From NCBI GenBank assembly GCA_035276475.1, contig DATELQ010000020.1, positions 18,594 to 82,593 of the forward strand: DNA of 64,000 bases. The letters run 5' to 3'. The DNA is from DATDFB01 sp035276475 (lineage in GTDB: Bacteria > Acidobacteriota > Thermoanaerobaculia > Gp7-AA8). The notes beneath the pieces were generated by a model. That model saw nothing but the letters and a program-made list of their open reading frames with translations, was not told the origin of the DNA and did not search any database. Of this stretch, positions 1-8,288 are shown one piece after another. Made by a program: the position numbers and the translations under genes. Every line of letters starts with the position of its first letter. Position 1 is the first letter of the stretch.

Positions 1-175
1 GGAGACGGGCCAGAAAAAGTACAAGACCGAGATCGTCGCCCAGAACATGAAGATGCTCGATCGCAAGGGCGACGGCGAGGAAGGCTCGTACTCCGGCGGC
101 GGCAACTACGCCGGCGCCCGCAAAGGCTCCGCGCCCGCGCAGGAGATCGAGGACGACGACGAGGTTCCGTTCTAG
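1..175 (+). CDS. ssb: Single-stranded DNA-binding protein, C-terminal part (5' partial)
   Basis: The frame is open from the window edge and ends at TAG 173-175, giving about 57 residues. They finish with a run of acidic residues followed by Val-Pro-Phe. This acidic tip closing on Pro-Phe is the classic SSB tail that recruits replication and repair proteins. The preceding Gly/Ser/Ala-rich stretch fits the flexible SSB linker, and the first residues fit the end of the OB fold. The N-terminal OB domain lies outside the window, so the identification rests on tail and linker only. Confidence 0.85.
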   Translation, partial: ETGQKKYKTEIVAQNMKMLDRKGDGEEGSYSGGGNYAGARKGSAPAQEIEDDDEVPF

Positions 176-195
176 GAAGCAGGTCACAGGGAACG

Positions 196-244
196 GGTCA
201 CGGGTGACAGGTGAATTCGACCCTGTCACCTGTCACCCGTCACC
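196..244. repeat. 18-bp inverted repeat between ssb and hemolysin III gene
   Basis: Arms 196-213 and 227-244 are complementary with one mismatch and enclose a 13-nt loop. Each arm is built from short near-repeats of the word gtgacagg/gtcacggg. It follows the ssb stop by about 20 nt and stops about 15 nt before the next start. It could act as a terminator, but no T-run follows, so an intergenic repeat element is equally likely. Confidence 0.7.
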
Positions 245-259
245 TGTTACCCTGCGCCG

Positions 260-883
260 ATGGTTCGCGGCGAGCGCTTCAACGCCATCACCCACATCGT
301 CGGCTCGGTGCTGGCGCTGGTGGGCGGCTCGGTGGCGATCGCGCTCGCGGCGCGGCACGGCGGCGCCGAGAAGATCATGGCCGTGGCCATCTACGCGGCG
401 ATGCTCTTCATCCTCTATCTGAGCTCGACGCTCTACCACTCCCTGCGCGGCAAGCCGAAGCAGGTCTTCCACGTCTTCGACCACTGCGCGATCTACCTCC
501 TCATCGCCGGGACGTACACGCCGCTCACGCTGGTCACGCTCGGCGGGGTGTGGGGGTGGTGGCTCTTCGGCATCGTCTGGACGCTGGCCATCCTCGGCGT
601 GCTCAAGGACGTCCTGCTGCACGGACGCTACCGCGCCGTCTCCATCGTCCTCTACGCGCTGATGGGATGGCTGATCATCGTCGCCTCGCAGCCGCTCTCG
701 CGGGCCATGCCGAGGCCCGGGATCATGCTCCTCGTCGCCGGCGGCGTCGTCTATACCGTCGGCATCGCCTTCTTCGCCATGTCGAAGCGCGTCGCGCACA
801 TGCACGGCGTCTGGCATCTCTTCGTCATCGGCGGGAGCATCTTCCACTACGTCGCCGTGGTGCGTTACGTAGCGTTGCGGTAG
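260..883 (+). CDS. Hemolysin III / YqfA (PAQR-like) family membrane protein
   Basis: The 207-residue protein has about seven hydrophobic segments. It carries the family signatures: an N-terminal N-x-x-(S/T)-H (NAITH near residue 9), S-S-x-x-Y-H near 55, an F-D-H near 71 and a C-terminal H-x-x-(W)-H (HGVWHLF near 181). These histidine and aspartate residues form the metal site of PAQR-type proteins. The length is typical for bacterial members. The natural role in bacteria is uncertain (membrane-lipid homeostasis has been proposed) and the hemolysin name is historical. It stands alone, facing the convergent dinB gene 6 bp away. Confidence 0.88.
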   Translation: MVRGERFNAITHIVGSVLALVGGSVAIALAARHGGAEKIMAVAIYAAMLFILYLSSTLYHSLRGKPKQVFHVFDHCAIYLLIAGTYTPLTLVTLGGVWGWWLFGIVWTLAILGVLKDVLLHGRYRAVSIVLYALMGWLIIVASQPLSRAMPRPGIMLLVAGGVVYTVGIAFFAMSKRVAHMHGVWHLFVIGGSIFHYVAVVRYVALR

Positions 884-889
884 CTCGCG

Positions 890-1405
890 TCAGGCGACGC
901 CGTAACGCTCGCGAAGAACTCGGAGGTGATGCCGCTCGTGCCCGAGGATGATGTGGGCGAGTGCGCGAACCGACACGGCATTGTTGTTGGCCGTGCCGAC
1001 GCGCTGCCACGCCTCCTCCGAAAACCCGCGGAACAGCGCCATCCTTGCCGCCCGCACCGCCGCATACCCCTCGGCGATCGAGCGCATCGAGCGCTCGTCG
1101 TAGTTCGAGTTCTGCATGTAGTCGTTCTCGTCGAATCCCGGCAGCGAGGCCGTGTCGCCGCGGGCGATGGCCAGCGCGCGATACGCGAAGACGTACTCCC
1201 CGTCGGTCAGGTGTCCGACGACCTGCTTCACGCTCCACTTCTCCGGCGCGTAGCGGTACGCCCCCTTCTCCTCGTCGATGCGCGACAGGATCGCCGCCGT
1301 CTCCGCGGCCTGCGTCTCCATCGCGCCGACGACGTCGTCCTCCGTCACGTTGGCAACGTAGCCGGCGAAGGACGGTGCGTACTCGCTCGGATCGGGCTTG
1401 GCCAT
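890..1405 (-). CDS. DinB-like (DinB_2) family protein
   Basis: The 171-residue protein has the four-helix DinB fold pattern. One conserved His lies in an early helix (VVGHLTDGE) and a second cluster, GHERHH, in the last helix; together these form the usual metal triad. The family includes thiol transferases and DNA-damage-inducible proteins, but the substrate cannot be told here. ATG 1405 is preferred over GTG 1414 because AGGAG sits 8 nt upstream and the ATG overlaps the NagZ TAA by one base. It is the last gene of the minus-strand mutS operon. Confidence 0.85.
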   Translation of the reverse strand: MAKPDPSEYAPSFAGYVANVTEDDVVGAMETQAAETAAILSRIDEEKGAYRYAPEKWSVKQVVGHLTDGEYVFAYRALAIARGDTASLPGFDENDYMQNSNYDERSMRSIAEGYAAVRAARMALFRGFSEEAWQRVGTANNNAVSVRALAHIILGHERHHLRVLRERYGVA

Positions 1406-2523
1406 TACGTCCACTCCTCTCTTCCACTGCGTCCGGTCTTCTGCGGCACGACCGTCTCGCGCCGCGTGCGCGTGCGGGCCATCTCCTCCGCGAGGCGCGC
1501 CGCCTCATCGCGTATGTCGTCGAAGCGCGCCACGGGCGGGGGGGCGGCGGCGCGGAGGCGGGCGATGTGCGCGCGATAGCGCTCGCCGTGGGCGATGGCC
1601 TGGTCGAAGCGCGCGCGGAACTCGGCGTTCGTGTCGGCGAGTTGGCGAAGGTGGCGCTTCAGGTCCAGCACGCGCTCGATGCGGCTGCAGAAGCTGATGA
1701 CGTCGTTGCCGGCCACGACGGCGCGGTCGGCGATCATCTCGTACGCGCCGAGGTCGGAGACGGCGTGCATCTCCATGTCGTCGCTCACCGCGAGGCCGTC
1801 GAAGCCGAGCGTGCCGCGCAACAGCTCCGTGGAGATGCGGTAGCTGACCGTCGCCGGCGTGCCGGGATCGATCTGCGGATACGTGCCGTGGCCGATCATC
1901 ACCGCTCCTGCCTCGTTCGCCAGCCGCTTGTACGGCACGAGGTCGCGTGCCAGAAGCTGCGCTTCCGACAGATTGATCGTCGTCGTGCTGTAGTGCGAGT
2001 CGGCGGAGCCCAAGCCGATGCCGGGAAAGTGCTTGAGGCACGACGCCGTGCCGGTGGCGTGCAGGCCGCGCATGAAGGCGCCGGCAAGCACGGCGACGCG
2101 CTCCGGATCGTTGCTGAACGTGCGCCGCTCCAGCCCCTCGGACGCCACATCGCCGGGGACGTCGACGACCGGCGCGAGGTCGACTTCGACGTCGAGCCAG
2201 CGCAGAGCCTTCCCGATCACGCGGCCCGACATCCCTGCGAGCTCCTCGGCGTCGGCCCCTTCGTCGAACGACTGTGCGCTCGGCAGGTTCGGAACGAGCT
2301 TGCGGAGGCGGTCGACGCGGCCGCCCTCCTGGTCCATCATGAACACGGGCGGCTTCTTGGCGATCGACTTGATCTCCGCGATCAGCTCGCGGAGTTGTTC
2401 GGGCGAGGCGATGTTGCGGCCGAACAGCACGATCGCGTACGGCGTGACGTCGCCGATGATGCGGCGCTCCAGATCCGTGAGCGCGGGGCCGGTAAGGCCG
2501 ATGCCGAGCAGTTGCGTTCCCAT
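1405..2523 (-). CDS. nagZ: Glycoside hydrolase family 3, beta-N-acetylhexosaminidase (NagZ-like)
   Basis: This 372-residue single-domain GH3 TIM barrel carries the NagZ signatures. DQEGGRV is at 64-70 and the KHFPG substrate loop at 164-168. An Asp-x-His pair (D175, H177) serves as the acid/base dyad, and the nucleophile aspartate is D248 in AVSDDMEM. NagZ removes GlcNAc from anhydro-muropeptides during peptidoglycan recycling in the cytoplasm. No signal peptide is visible. The last 40 residues are a basic, low-complexity tail. Its ATG shares one base with the mutS stop (TGATG), indicating translational coupling. Confidence 0.9.
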   Translation of the reverse strand: MGTQLLGIGLTGPALTDLERRIIGDVTPYAIVLFGRNIASPEQLRELIAEIKSIAKKPPVFMMDQEGGRVDRLRKLVPNLPSAQSFDEGADAEELAGMSGRVIGKALRWLDVEVDLAPVVDVPGDVASEGLERRTFSNDPERVAVLAGAFMRGLHATGTASCLKHFPGIGLGSADSHYSTTTINLSEAQLLARDLVPYKRLANEAGAVMIGHGTYPQIDPGTPATVSYRISTELLRGTLGFDGLAVSDDMEMHAVSDLGAYEMIADRAVVAGNDVISFCSRIERVLDLKRHLRQLADTNAEFRARFDQAIAHGERYRAHIARLRAAAPPPVARFDDIRDEAARLAEEMARTRTRRETVVPQKTGRSGREEWT

Positions 2524-5072
2524 CAGTCTTCGAGCGTCTCCTTCAACTTCGCCAGCTCGTTGAGCGCCTGGAGCGGGGTCAGCGCATCCAACTGCAATGC
2601 GCGCACCCTGTCGAGCACGTCCTGCTCGCGCGAGCCAAACAGGGACAGCTGGCGCGTGGACGGCCGCGGCGTGGTGCGCGTCTCTTCGACGAGGTCGCGC
2701 TCGTGCCGCTCCAGCGTGGAGAGGATCTCACGGGCGCGCTCGATGATCGAGTGCGGAATGCCGGCGAGCTTCGCCACTTGGATGCCGTAGCTCTTGTCCG
2801 CCGCCCCCTCGACGACCTTGCGCAGGAAAATGATCTGGTCGTTCCATTCCTTGACCGCGACGTTGAAGTTCGCCACGCGCGGCTTCGTCTTCGCCAGATC
2901 CGTGACCTCGTGGTAGTGCGTGGCAAAGAGGGTGATGCCGCCGCGGCCGGCCGCGTCGTGGAGGTGCTCGACGATCGCCCACGCCAGGGAAAGTCCGTCG
3001 AACGTGGCCGTGCCGCGGCCGACTTCGTCGAGGATGATGAGCGACCGGTTGGTCGTGTTGTTGAGGATGTTCGCCGTCTCGTGCATCTCCACCATGAACG
3101 TCGACTCGCCGCGCGCCAGCTGGTCGGAGGCGCCGACGCGGGTGAAGATCCGGTCGAAGATACCGAGGCGCGCTTTCGAGGCCGGGACGAACGAGCCGGC
3201 CTGGTTGAGGAGGACGATGAGCGCTACCTGGCGTAGATAGGTTGACTTTCCTCCCATGTTCGGCCCCGTGATGATCTGGATGCCGTTGCGGTCGCGGGCG
3301 ACGTCGGTGTGGTTCGGGATGAAGCGCTCCGAGGTGAGCTGCTCGATGACCGGGTGGCGCCCGTCGTCGATGCAGATCTCGACCTCGTCGGAGAGCGCCG
3401 CGCGCACATAGCGGTGGCGGACGGCGATGGCGGCGAGCGAGGCCAGCGCGTCGACGTCGCCGACGACGCGGGCGGTGGCGAGGATGGCCGCCGACTGCTT
3501 TGCCACTGCTTCGAGAAGGGCGTCGTACAGCCGCACCTCGATCGCCTTCGCCTTCTCCTCGGCACCGACGATTTTCTCTTCGAGCTCTTTGAGGTCGGGC
3601 GTGATGTAGCGCTCGGCGTTGGCGAGCGTCTGCTTGCGGATGTAGTCGGAGGGGACCTTGGCGAAGTTCGCCTTCGAGACTTCGATGTAATAGCCGAAGA
3701 CGGAGTTGAAGCGGATCTTGAGCGAGCTGATGCCGGTGCGCTCGCGCTCGCGCGCCTCGATCTGCATGAGGATCGACTTCGATCCGTGAGCGATGGCGCG
3801 GAGCTCGTCGAGCTCGGCGTCGACGCCGGCCTTGATGGCGCCGCCGTCGCGGAGGTTGAGCGGAGGGGTGTCGTTGAGGGTGGCGCCGATGCGAGCGACG
3901 ACGTCAGGAACCGAGTCGAGCGCGTTCCGGAGTTGCGCGAGGAGCGGCCCGTGCAACGGCTTCATCGCCTCGCGCAAATCCTCGACCGTCAGCAGCGAGT
4001 CCGCCAACGTCAGACACTCCCTCGGCGTCGCACTCCGCAGCGTGATCCGCGACGCCAGCCGCTCCAGGTCCGCGATGCGCGCCAGCCGCTGCGCCATCTG
4101 CTCGAGAATCGCGCGCGTCCGCGTGAGCTCATCGACGGCGTCGTGGCGCTCGAAGATGGCGTCGCGCGACTTCAGCGGGCGGGTGATCCAGCGCCGCAGC
4201 GTGCGCGCCCCCATCGCCGAGCGCGTGGCGTTGACGACGCTCCAGAGCGACGAGCGCGAGTCGAGCACTTCGAGGTTCTGGAGCGTGGCGGCGTCGAGCT
4301 GCAGATAGTCGGCGTCGTTGTCGACGCGCAGCGTCTGCACGTGGGCGAGCGGCTTGCGGTGCGACGCCGCGGCGTAGCGCAGCGCCCCGCCCGCCGCGCC
4401 GATGCGCGGGTCGTCCCCCTCCAGGCCGAAGCCCCGCAGCGACTGCGTGCCGAAGTGCTTGGCGAGGTAGTCGTGCGCGCCGCGCGTCTCGAAGAGCGAC
4501 GGCTCGCTTTCCGTCGAGGGGATGGGAACTTGAATGCCGCTCTCCCGAGGGAAGATCGCCTCGCGCGGCGCGAAGCGGGCCACGTCGTCGGAGAGCCTCG
4601 TGTCGCCGGCCGACGCGTACGAGGTCACGAAAAAGTCGCCCGTCGAGACGTCGAGGTATGCGGCGCCGAGGCGCTCGCCGTTCGGCACGAGCGAGAGAAG
4701 GTAGCAGGTCTCCCGCTCCACGATCGCCGACTCCGTCGACGTTCCGGGCGTGTAGACGCGGATGATCTCGCGCTTGACGAGCCCCTTCGACGCCGCCGGA
4801 TCCTCGACCTGCTCGCAGAGGGCCACGCGGAACCCTTGCTTGATCAGCTTGGCGATGTAGGCGTCGGCGGCGTGGTACGGGACGCCGCACATCGGGGCCT
4901 CGTTCTCCTGCCCCTTGTGCCGCGCCGTGAGCACGAGGTCGAGGAGAGGCGCGGCGCGCTCGGCGTCCTCGAAGAACATCTCGTAAAAGTCGCCGAGGCG
5001 GTAGAAGAGGATCGCGTCCGGAACCTGCCGCTTGATCTCGAAGTACTGCTCGAGCATGGGGGTGAGTTTCAT
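2523..5072 (-). CDS. mutS: DNA mismatch repair protein MutS
   Basis: At 849 residues this is normal MutS length. The N-terminal mismatch-binding domain has the Phe-x-Glu wedge (GDFYEMF, about residue 27). The connector, lever and clamp domains follow. The ATPase has Walker A GPNMGGKST at about 603-611 and Walker B LIILDEVGRGT at about 676-686, followed by the FATHYHE histidine switch. MutS recognises mispairs and recruits MutL, which is not in the window. Its ATG overlaps the upstream gene by 4 nt and its TGA overlaps nagZ by 1 nt, so the four genes probably share one transcript. Confidence 0.98.
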   Translation of the reverse strand: MKLTPMLEQYFEIKRQVPDAILFYRLGDFYEMFFEDAERAAPLLDLVLTARHKGQENEAPMCGVPYHAADAYIAKLIKQGFRVALCEQVEDPAASKGLVKREIIRVYTPGTSTESAIVERETCYLLSLVPNGERLGAAYLDVSTGDFFVTSYASAGDTRLSDDVARFAPREAIFPRESGIQVPIPSTESEPSLFETRGAHDYLAKHFGTQSLRGFGLEGDDPRIGAAGGALRYAAASHRKPLAHVQTLRVDNDADYLQLDAATLQNLEVLDSRSSLWSVVNATRSAMGARTLRRWITRPLKSRDAIFERHDAVDELTRTRAILEQMAQRLARIADLERLASRITLRSATPRECLTLADSLLTVEDLREAMKPLHGPLLAQLRNALDSVPDVVARIGATLNDTPPLNLRDGGAIKAGVDAELDELRAIAHGSKSILMQIEARERERTGISSLKIRFNSVFGYYIEVSKANFAKVPSDYIRKQTLANAERYITPDLKELEEKIVGAEEKAKAIEVRLYDALLEAVAKQSAAILATARVVGDVDALASLAAIAVRHRYVRAALSDEVEICIDDGRHPVIEQLTSERFIPNHTDVARDRNGIQIITGPNMGGKSTYLRQVALIVLLNQAGSFVPASKARLGIFDRIFTRVGASDQLARGESTFMVEMHETANILNNTTNRSLIILDEVGRGTATFDGLSLAWAIVEHLHDAAGRGGITLFATHYHEVTDLAKTKPRVANFNVAVKEWNDQIIFLRKVVEGAADKSYGIQVAKLAGIPHSIIERAREILSTLERHERDLVEETRTTPRPSTRQLSLFGSREQDVLDRVRALQLDALTPLQALNELAKLKETLED

Positions 5073-5392
5073 TGCTGGGGGGCTCTGACCTTCAATAGTT
5101 TCCCACTCGCGGCATCCAGCTCGACGACGACGGCGCGCTGCAACGCGGTGTGCGGCACGGCGTCGCAGAGGACGATCCAGCTGCGGCGATCGTCGCTCAG
5201 CGCCACGTGCACGGCCTCATACCCGCGGTACTGCGGCTGTGTGCGCAATACTCGCACGGCGATGGCTCCCGCATCATTGCTCAGCACCCGTCCCCTCGGG
5301 CGCGACGGGTCGTCCGCGCCGCGAAGTGCAAGAAAAAGCACAGCGCAGACGAGAACCCACGCCGGGTAGAGCAGGAGGTAGCGCCGCGACAC
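5069..5392 (-). CDS. Small membrane-anchored protein of unknown function
   Basis: This 107-residue protein has one N-terminal hydrophobic segment (about 5-24) after an Arg pair, then a short soluble domain of about 75 residues predicted to be mostly beta strand. I do not recognise the family. The start is GTG, with TATGAT (on the minus strand at 5404-5399) ending 6 nt before it, which suggests a leaderless mRNA. It is the first gene of the mutS-nagZ-dinB operon and overlaps mutS by ATGA. Confidence 0.7.
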   Translation of the reverse strand: MSRRYLLLYPAWVLVCAVLFLALRGADDPSRPRGRVLSNDAGAIAVRVLRTQPQYRGYEAVHVALSDDRRSWIVLCDAVPHTALQRAVVVELDAASGKLLKVRAPQQ

Positions 5393-5397
5393 CGCGG

Positions 5398-5404
5398 TAT
5401 CATA
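5398..5404. promoter_or_regulatory. Overlapping divergent -10 elements for ACP and mutS operons
   Basis: The 20-bp gap between the GTG at 5392 (minus) and the ATG at 5413 (plus) contains TATCATA. Read rightwards it gives TATCAT, 9 nt before the ACP ATG. Read leftwards it gives TATGAT, 6 nt before the GTG. Each matches the sigma-70 -10 consensus at 5 of 6 positions. Both transcripts would be leaderless or nearly so, and the two promoters should exclude each other. Confidence 0.55.
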
Positions 5405-5412
5405 GCCGCCCT

Positions 5413-5655
5413 ATGACACGCGACGAGATCGAGCGGAAGCTCATCGACATCGTGCGTCACGAGAAGAGCGACATCCCCGAGGAGAAGTTGAGCGCGGCGA
5501 CGCCGCTCGCGGAAGCCGGCATCGACTCGCTCGACGCGCTCACCATCCTCTTCGCCATCGAAGAGGAGTTTCACATCTCCGTTCCCGACGACAAGGCGCG
5601 GGCGATGAAGACGTTCGGCGACATGATCGACATCGTCGAAGGCCTCCAGGCGTGA
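5413..5655 (+). CDS. acpP: Acyl carrier protein
   Basis: This 80-residue acidic helical protein has the phosphopantetheine attachment site GIDSLDAL, with Ser39 as acceptor. It lies directly upstream of a KAS II gene with a GTGA overlap, so the two form a carrier/condensing-enzyme pair. Whether it is the housekeeping ACP or one for a special lipid cannot be decided. The acidic DSLD and the lone KAS partner fit either fatty-acid or secondary-lipid synthesis. An in-frame extension upstream is possible, but the -10-like TATCAT lies inside it and argues for ATG 5413. Confidence 0.9.
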   Translation: MTRDEIERKLIDIVRHEKSDIPEEKLSAATPLAEAGIDSLDALTILFAIEEEFHISVPDDKARAMKTFGDMIDIVEGLQA

Positions 5656-6872
5656 CGCGCGTCGCCATCACCGGCATCGGCATCGTCTCCCCCTTCGGCC
5701 GCGGCAAGCGCGCGGCGGTCGACGCGCTGCGCGCCGGCCGCAGCGGCGTTCGCCTCATCGAGTCGATCGACACCTCCGCCCTCAACTGCAAGATCGCCGG
5801 CGAAGTGCCGCGCGACGCGCACGAGGGGCTCGTCAAGGGGAACGACCGCTTCACGCGCTTTGCGCTCATCGCCGCCGAGGAGGCGGCCGAGCAGGCCGGA
5901 TTCGCCGGCGCCGGCTTCGATCCGGAGCGCGTCGCCTCGATCATCGGCACCGGCATGGGCGGCTGCGAAGTGCTCGACTCCGGCTACAAGCGCATCTACG
6001 CCGAGGGGCAGCAGCGTGTGCCGCCGACCATGATCGCGTGGGGGATGTACAACGCTGCGGCGAGCGTCGTGGCCAGCCGCTTCGGCGCGAAGGGGCTCGC
6101 CTACGCCGTCGTCTCCGCGTGCGCGTCGAGCGCGCATGCGATCGGGCAGGCCTTTCGCGCGATTCGCTCCGGCGAAGCCGACGCCGTGCTGGCCGGCGGC
6201 GCCGACGCGCCGCTGTCGTTCGGCTCGATCCGCGCCTGGGAATCGATGCGCGTGCTGGCCGTCGACAATGAGCATCCGTCCGAGGCGTGCCGGCCATTCA
6301 GCGCCGACCGCAAAGGGCTGGTGATGGCCGAGGGGGCGGCGGTGCTCGTGCTCGAATCGTTCGACAGCGCCCGGCGCCGCAATCAACCGATCCTCGGCGA
6401 GATCGCCGGCTTCGGCATGACCAGCGACGCGGGGCACATCACCGATCCGTCGCCCGACGGCGAGGCGCGCGCGATCTCGATGGCGCTGCGCGACGGCGGC
6501 TTCACACCAAATGACCTCGGATACATCAACGCGCACGGTACCGCCACGCGCGCGAACGACGTGACGGAGACGAAGGCGATCAAGATCGCCCTCGGCGACC
6601 GCGCGTCCGAGGTTCCGGTGAGCTCGACGAAGTCGATGCACGGCCACGCCATGGGCGCCAGCGGCGCGATCGAGATCGCCTCTTCGCTCCTCGCTCTCAA
6701 TGAAGGTTTTTTGCCTCCGACGATCAATCTCGACACGCCCGATCCGGAGTGCGATCTCGACTACGTCGCGAACGTTGCGCGAGACGCAACGGTGCCGCTC
6801 TTCTTGTCGAATTCATTCGGCTTCGGCGGGATGAACGGCGTGGTAGCAGTCCGAACCGTTCATGGCCTCTGA
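5652..6872 (+). CDS. fabF: Beta-ketoacyl-ACP synthase II (FabF-like)
   Basis: The 406-residue thiolase-fold condensing enzyme has the catalytic triad Cys157 (SACASS), His295 (NAHGTAT) and His332 (MHGHAMGASG), followed by the glycine-rich C-terminal loop NSFGFGG. It would elongate acyl-ACP with malonyl-ACP, using the adjacent carrier protein. The start is GTG, overlapping the ACP stop (GTGA). It is slightly shorter than E. coli FabF. An aryl-polyene or other special KAS is a weaker alternative because no further biosynthetic genes follow. Confidence 0.92.
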   Translation: MTRVAITGIGIVSPFGRGKRAAVDALRAGRSGVRLIESIDTSALNCKIAGEVPRDAHEGLVKGNDRFTRFALIAAEEAAEQAGFAGAGFDPERVASIIGTGMGGCEVLDSGYKRIYAEGQQRVPPTMIAWGMYNAAASVVASRFGAKGLAYAVVSACASSAHAIGQAFRAIRSGEADAVLAGGADAPLSFGSIRAWESMRVLAVDNEHPSEACRPFSADRKGLVMAEGAAVLVLESFDSARRRNQPILGEIAGFGMTSDAGHITDPSPDGEARAISMALRDGGFTPNDLGYINAHGTATRANDVTETKAIKIALGDRASEVPVSSTKSMHGHAMGASGAIEIASSLLALNEGFLPPTINLDTPDPECDLDYVANVARDATVPLFLSNSFGFGGMNGVVAVRTVHGL

Positions 6873-6881
6873 TTTGCTAGC

Positions 6882-7250
6882 ATGCCCGGCGTGATCGTCG
6901 AAAAGAAACACGTCGACAACTTCACCATTCTGTACGTCGAAGGCCTGATCAAGCTCGGCGAGTCCGCGGAGTTCTTCTCCTCGGCGCTCGAGAACGTGCT
7001 CAAAAACGAGAGCACGAACGTGATCATCGACTTCACCAAGATCGACTACATCGACTCCACCGGGATCGGCGAGTTGGTCGGCTACCTCGGCAAGTTCACG
7101 ACGCAAAACCGAAAGCTGATCCTCGTCAACCCCTCCGAGCGGATCATGAAGCTGCTCAAGCTCGCCAAGCTCGACGCGGTGTTCAAGATTTACGGGACGG
7201 AGGAAGAGGCGATCTCCGCGGAGAGCGGAAGCGCGGCGGCGCGAGCTTAG
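6882..7250 (+). CDS. STAS-domain anti-sigma factor antagonist
   Basis: The 122-residue protein is a single STAS domain of SpoIIAA/RsbV type. The phosphorylatable serine is Ser59 in DYIDSTGIGELV. Such proteins bind an anti-sigma kinase when dephosphorylated and so release a sigma factor; no cognate kinase or phosphatase lies nearby. A short Ala/Ser/Glu tail follows the domain. It starts 9 nt after fabF and ends 9 nt before the asparaginase gene. Confidence 0.9.
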   Translation: MPGVIVEKKHVDNFTILYVEGLIKLGESAEFFSSALENVLKNESTNVIIDFTKIDYIDSTGIGELVGYLGKFTTQNRKLILVNPSERIMKLLKLAKLDAVFKIYGTEEEAISAESGSAAARA

Positions 7251-7253
7251 AAT
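7248..7253 (+). promoter_or_regulatory. Putative -10 element of the asparaginase gene
   Basis: TAGAAT lies 6 nt before the ATG at 7260 and overlaps the STAS stop codon. With this spacing the transcript would begin at or next to the start codon. No convincing -35 hexamer is visible, so this rests on the -10 and on the same arrangement at many other starts in the window. Confidence 0.4.
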
Positions 7254-7259
7254 CGCGTC

Positions 7260-8288
7260 ATGCAGATCCTCGCGCGCGCCTATCGCGGCGCGCAGGTCGA
7301 GTCCTTCCACACCGGCTCCATCGCCGTCGTCGATTCGCGCGGACGCCTCCTCGCCTTCGCCGGCGATCCGTCGCTGGTGACGTGCCTCCGCTCCGCGGCG
7401 AAGCCGTTCCAGGCCATCCCGCTCCTCGAGTACGGCGGCGCCGAGGAGTTCGACCTCTCCGGCGAAGAGATCGCCCTGACGTGCGCGTCGCACGGCGGCG
7501 AGCCGGTGCACGTCTCGACCGCCGCGGCGCTTTTGCGCAAAGGCGAGTTCGACGAAGAAGACCTCCTCTGCGGCGCACACGAGCCGAAGGACGAGAAGGC
7601 GGCTGCGGAGCTGCGCGCGTCGGGCGAGCCGCCGTCGCCGCTGCACAACAACTGCTCCGGCAAGCACGCCGGGATGCTCCTGGCCACGAAGGCGATGGAC
7701 GAGCCGAGCGCGCGCTACATCGACGCGGAGCATCCGCTGCAGGTGCTGATGCGCTCGACGCTCGCCGACTTCGCGGGACTGACCCCGGACGAGGTCCCGA
7801 TCGCCATCGACGGCTGCGGCGTGCCGGCGTTCTACCTTTCGCTCTACCGCGCCGCGCTCGCGTACGCGCGGCTCATGGCGCCGGCGTCGCTGGAGCGCTA
7901 CACGGAGAGCGCCTCGAACGTGGTGGAGGCGATGACGGCGTTCCCCTACTACGTCGGCGGCGCCTGGACGATGACGACGCCGCTCATCGACGCGTTCGGC
8001 GGCGAGCTTCTTGCGAAGGAAGGCGCCGAGGGGTTTTACGCGATCGGCATCGCCCCGGAAATGGCGTCGACGTTGACCGAGCGCTTGCGAGTCGCGGATG
8101 ATACGGCCATCGCAATTGCACTCAAGATTCACGACGGGTCGATGACGCGAGGTCGAAATCCTGTCATCCTGCGAACGCTGGAGCTGCTTGGGGTGGACGT
8201 GCCGCTCTCGCGGGAGTGGCCGATCGCGAACGTCGTCGGGACCTACGTCGGGGAAGTGAGAGCCGAGTTCGAGCTGAATTTTTTATGA
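7260..8288 (+). CDS. L-asparaginase II (Rhizobium ReAV-type, zinc-dependent)
   Basis: The 342-residue protein belongs to the thermolabile asparaginase II family (PF06089), which is unrelated to the E. coli type. The Ser-x-x-Lys catalytic motif is S45/K48 (RSAAKPF). The zinc site residues are C132 and K135 (NNCSGKHAG) and C186 (DGCGVPAF). These positions keep the same mutual spacing as in R. etli ReAV (S48, K51, C135, K138, C189). It hydrolyses asparagine to aspartate and ammonia in the cytoplasm. The stop overlaps the next start by ATGA. Confidence 0.92.
   Translation: MQILARAYRGAQVESFHTGSIAVVDSRGRLLAFAGDPSLVTCLRSAAKPFQAIPLLEYGGAEEFDLSGEEIALTCASHGGEPVHVSTAAALLRKGEFDEEDLLCGAHEPKDEKAAAELRASGEPPSPLHNNCSGKHAGMLLATKAMDEPSARYIDAEHPLQVLMRSTLADFAGLTPDEVPIAIDGCGVPAFYLSLYRAALAYARLMAPASLERYTESASNVVEAMTAFPYYVGGAWTMTTPLIDAFGGELLAKEGAEGFYAIGIAPEMASTLTERLRVADDTAIAIALKIHDGSMTRGRNPVILRTLELLGVDVPLSREWPIANVVGTYVGEVRAEFELNFL

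Noticed and set aside
3309..5369. Very long plus-strand frame opposite mutS
   Set aside because: Arg/Asp/Val-rich shadow typical of GC-rich DNA; mutS on the other strand explains the sequence completely.
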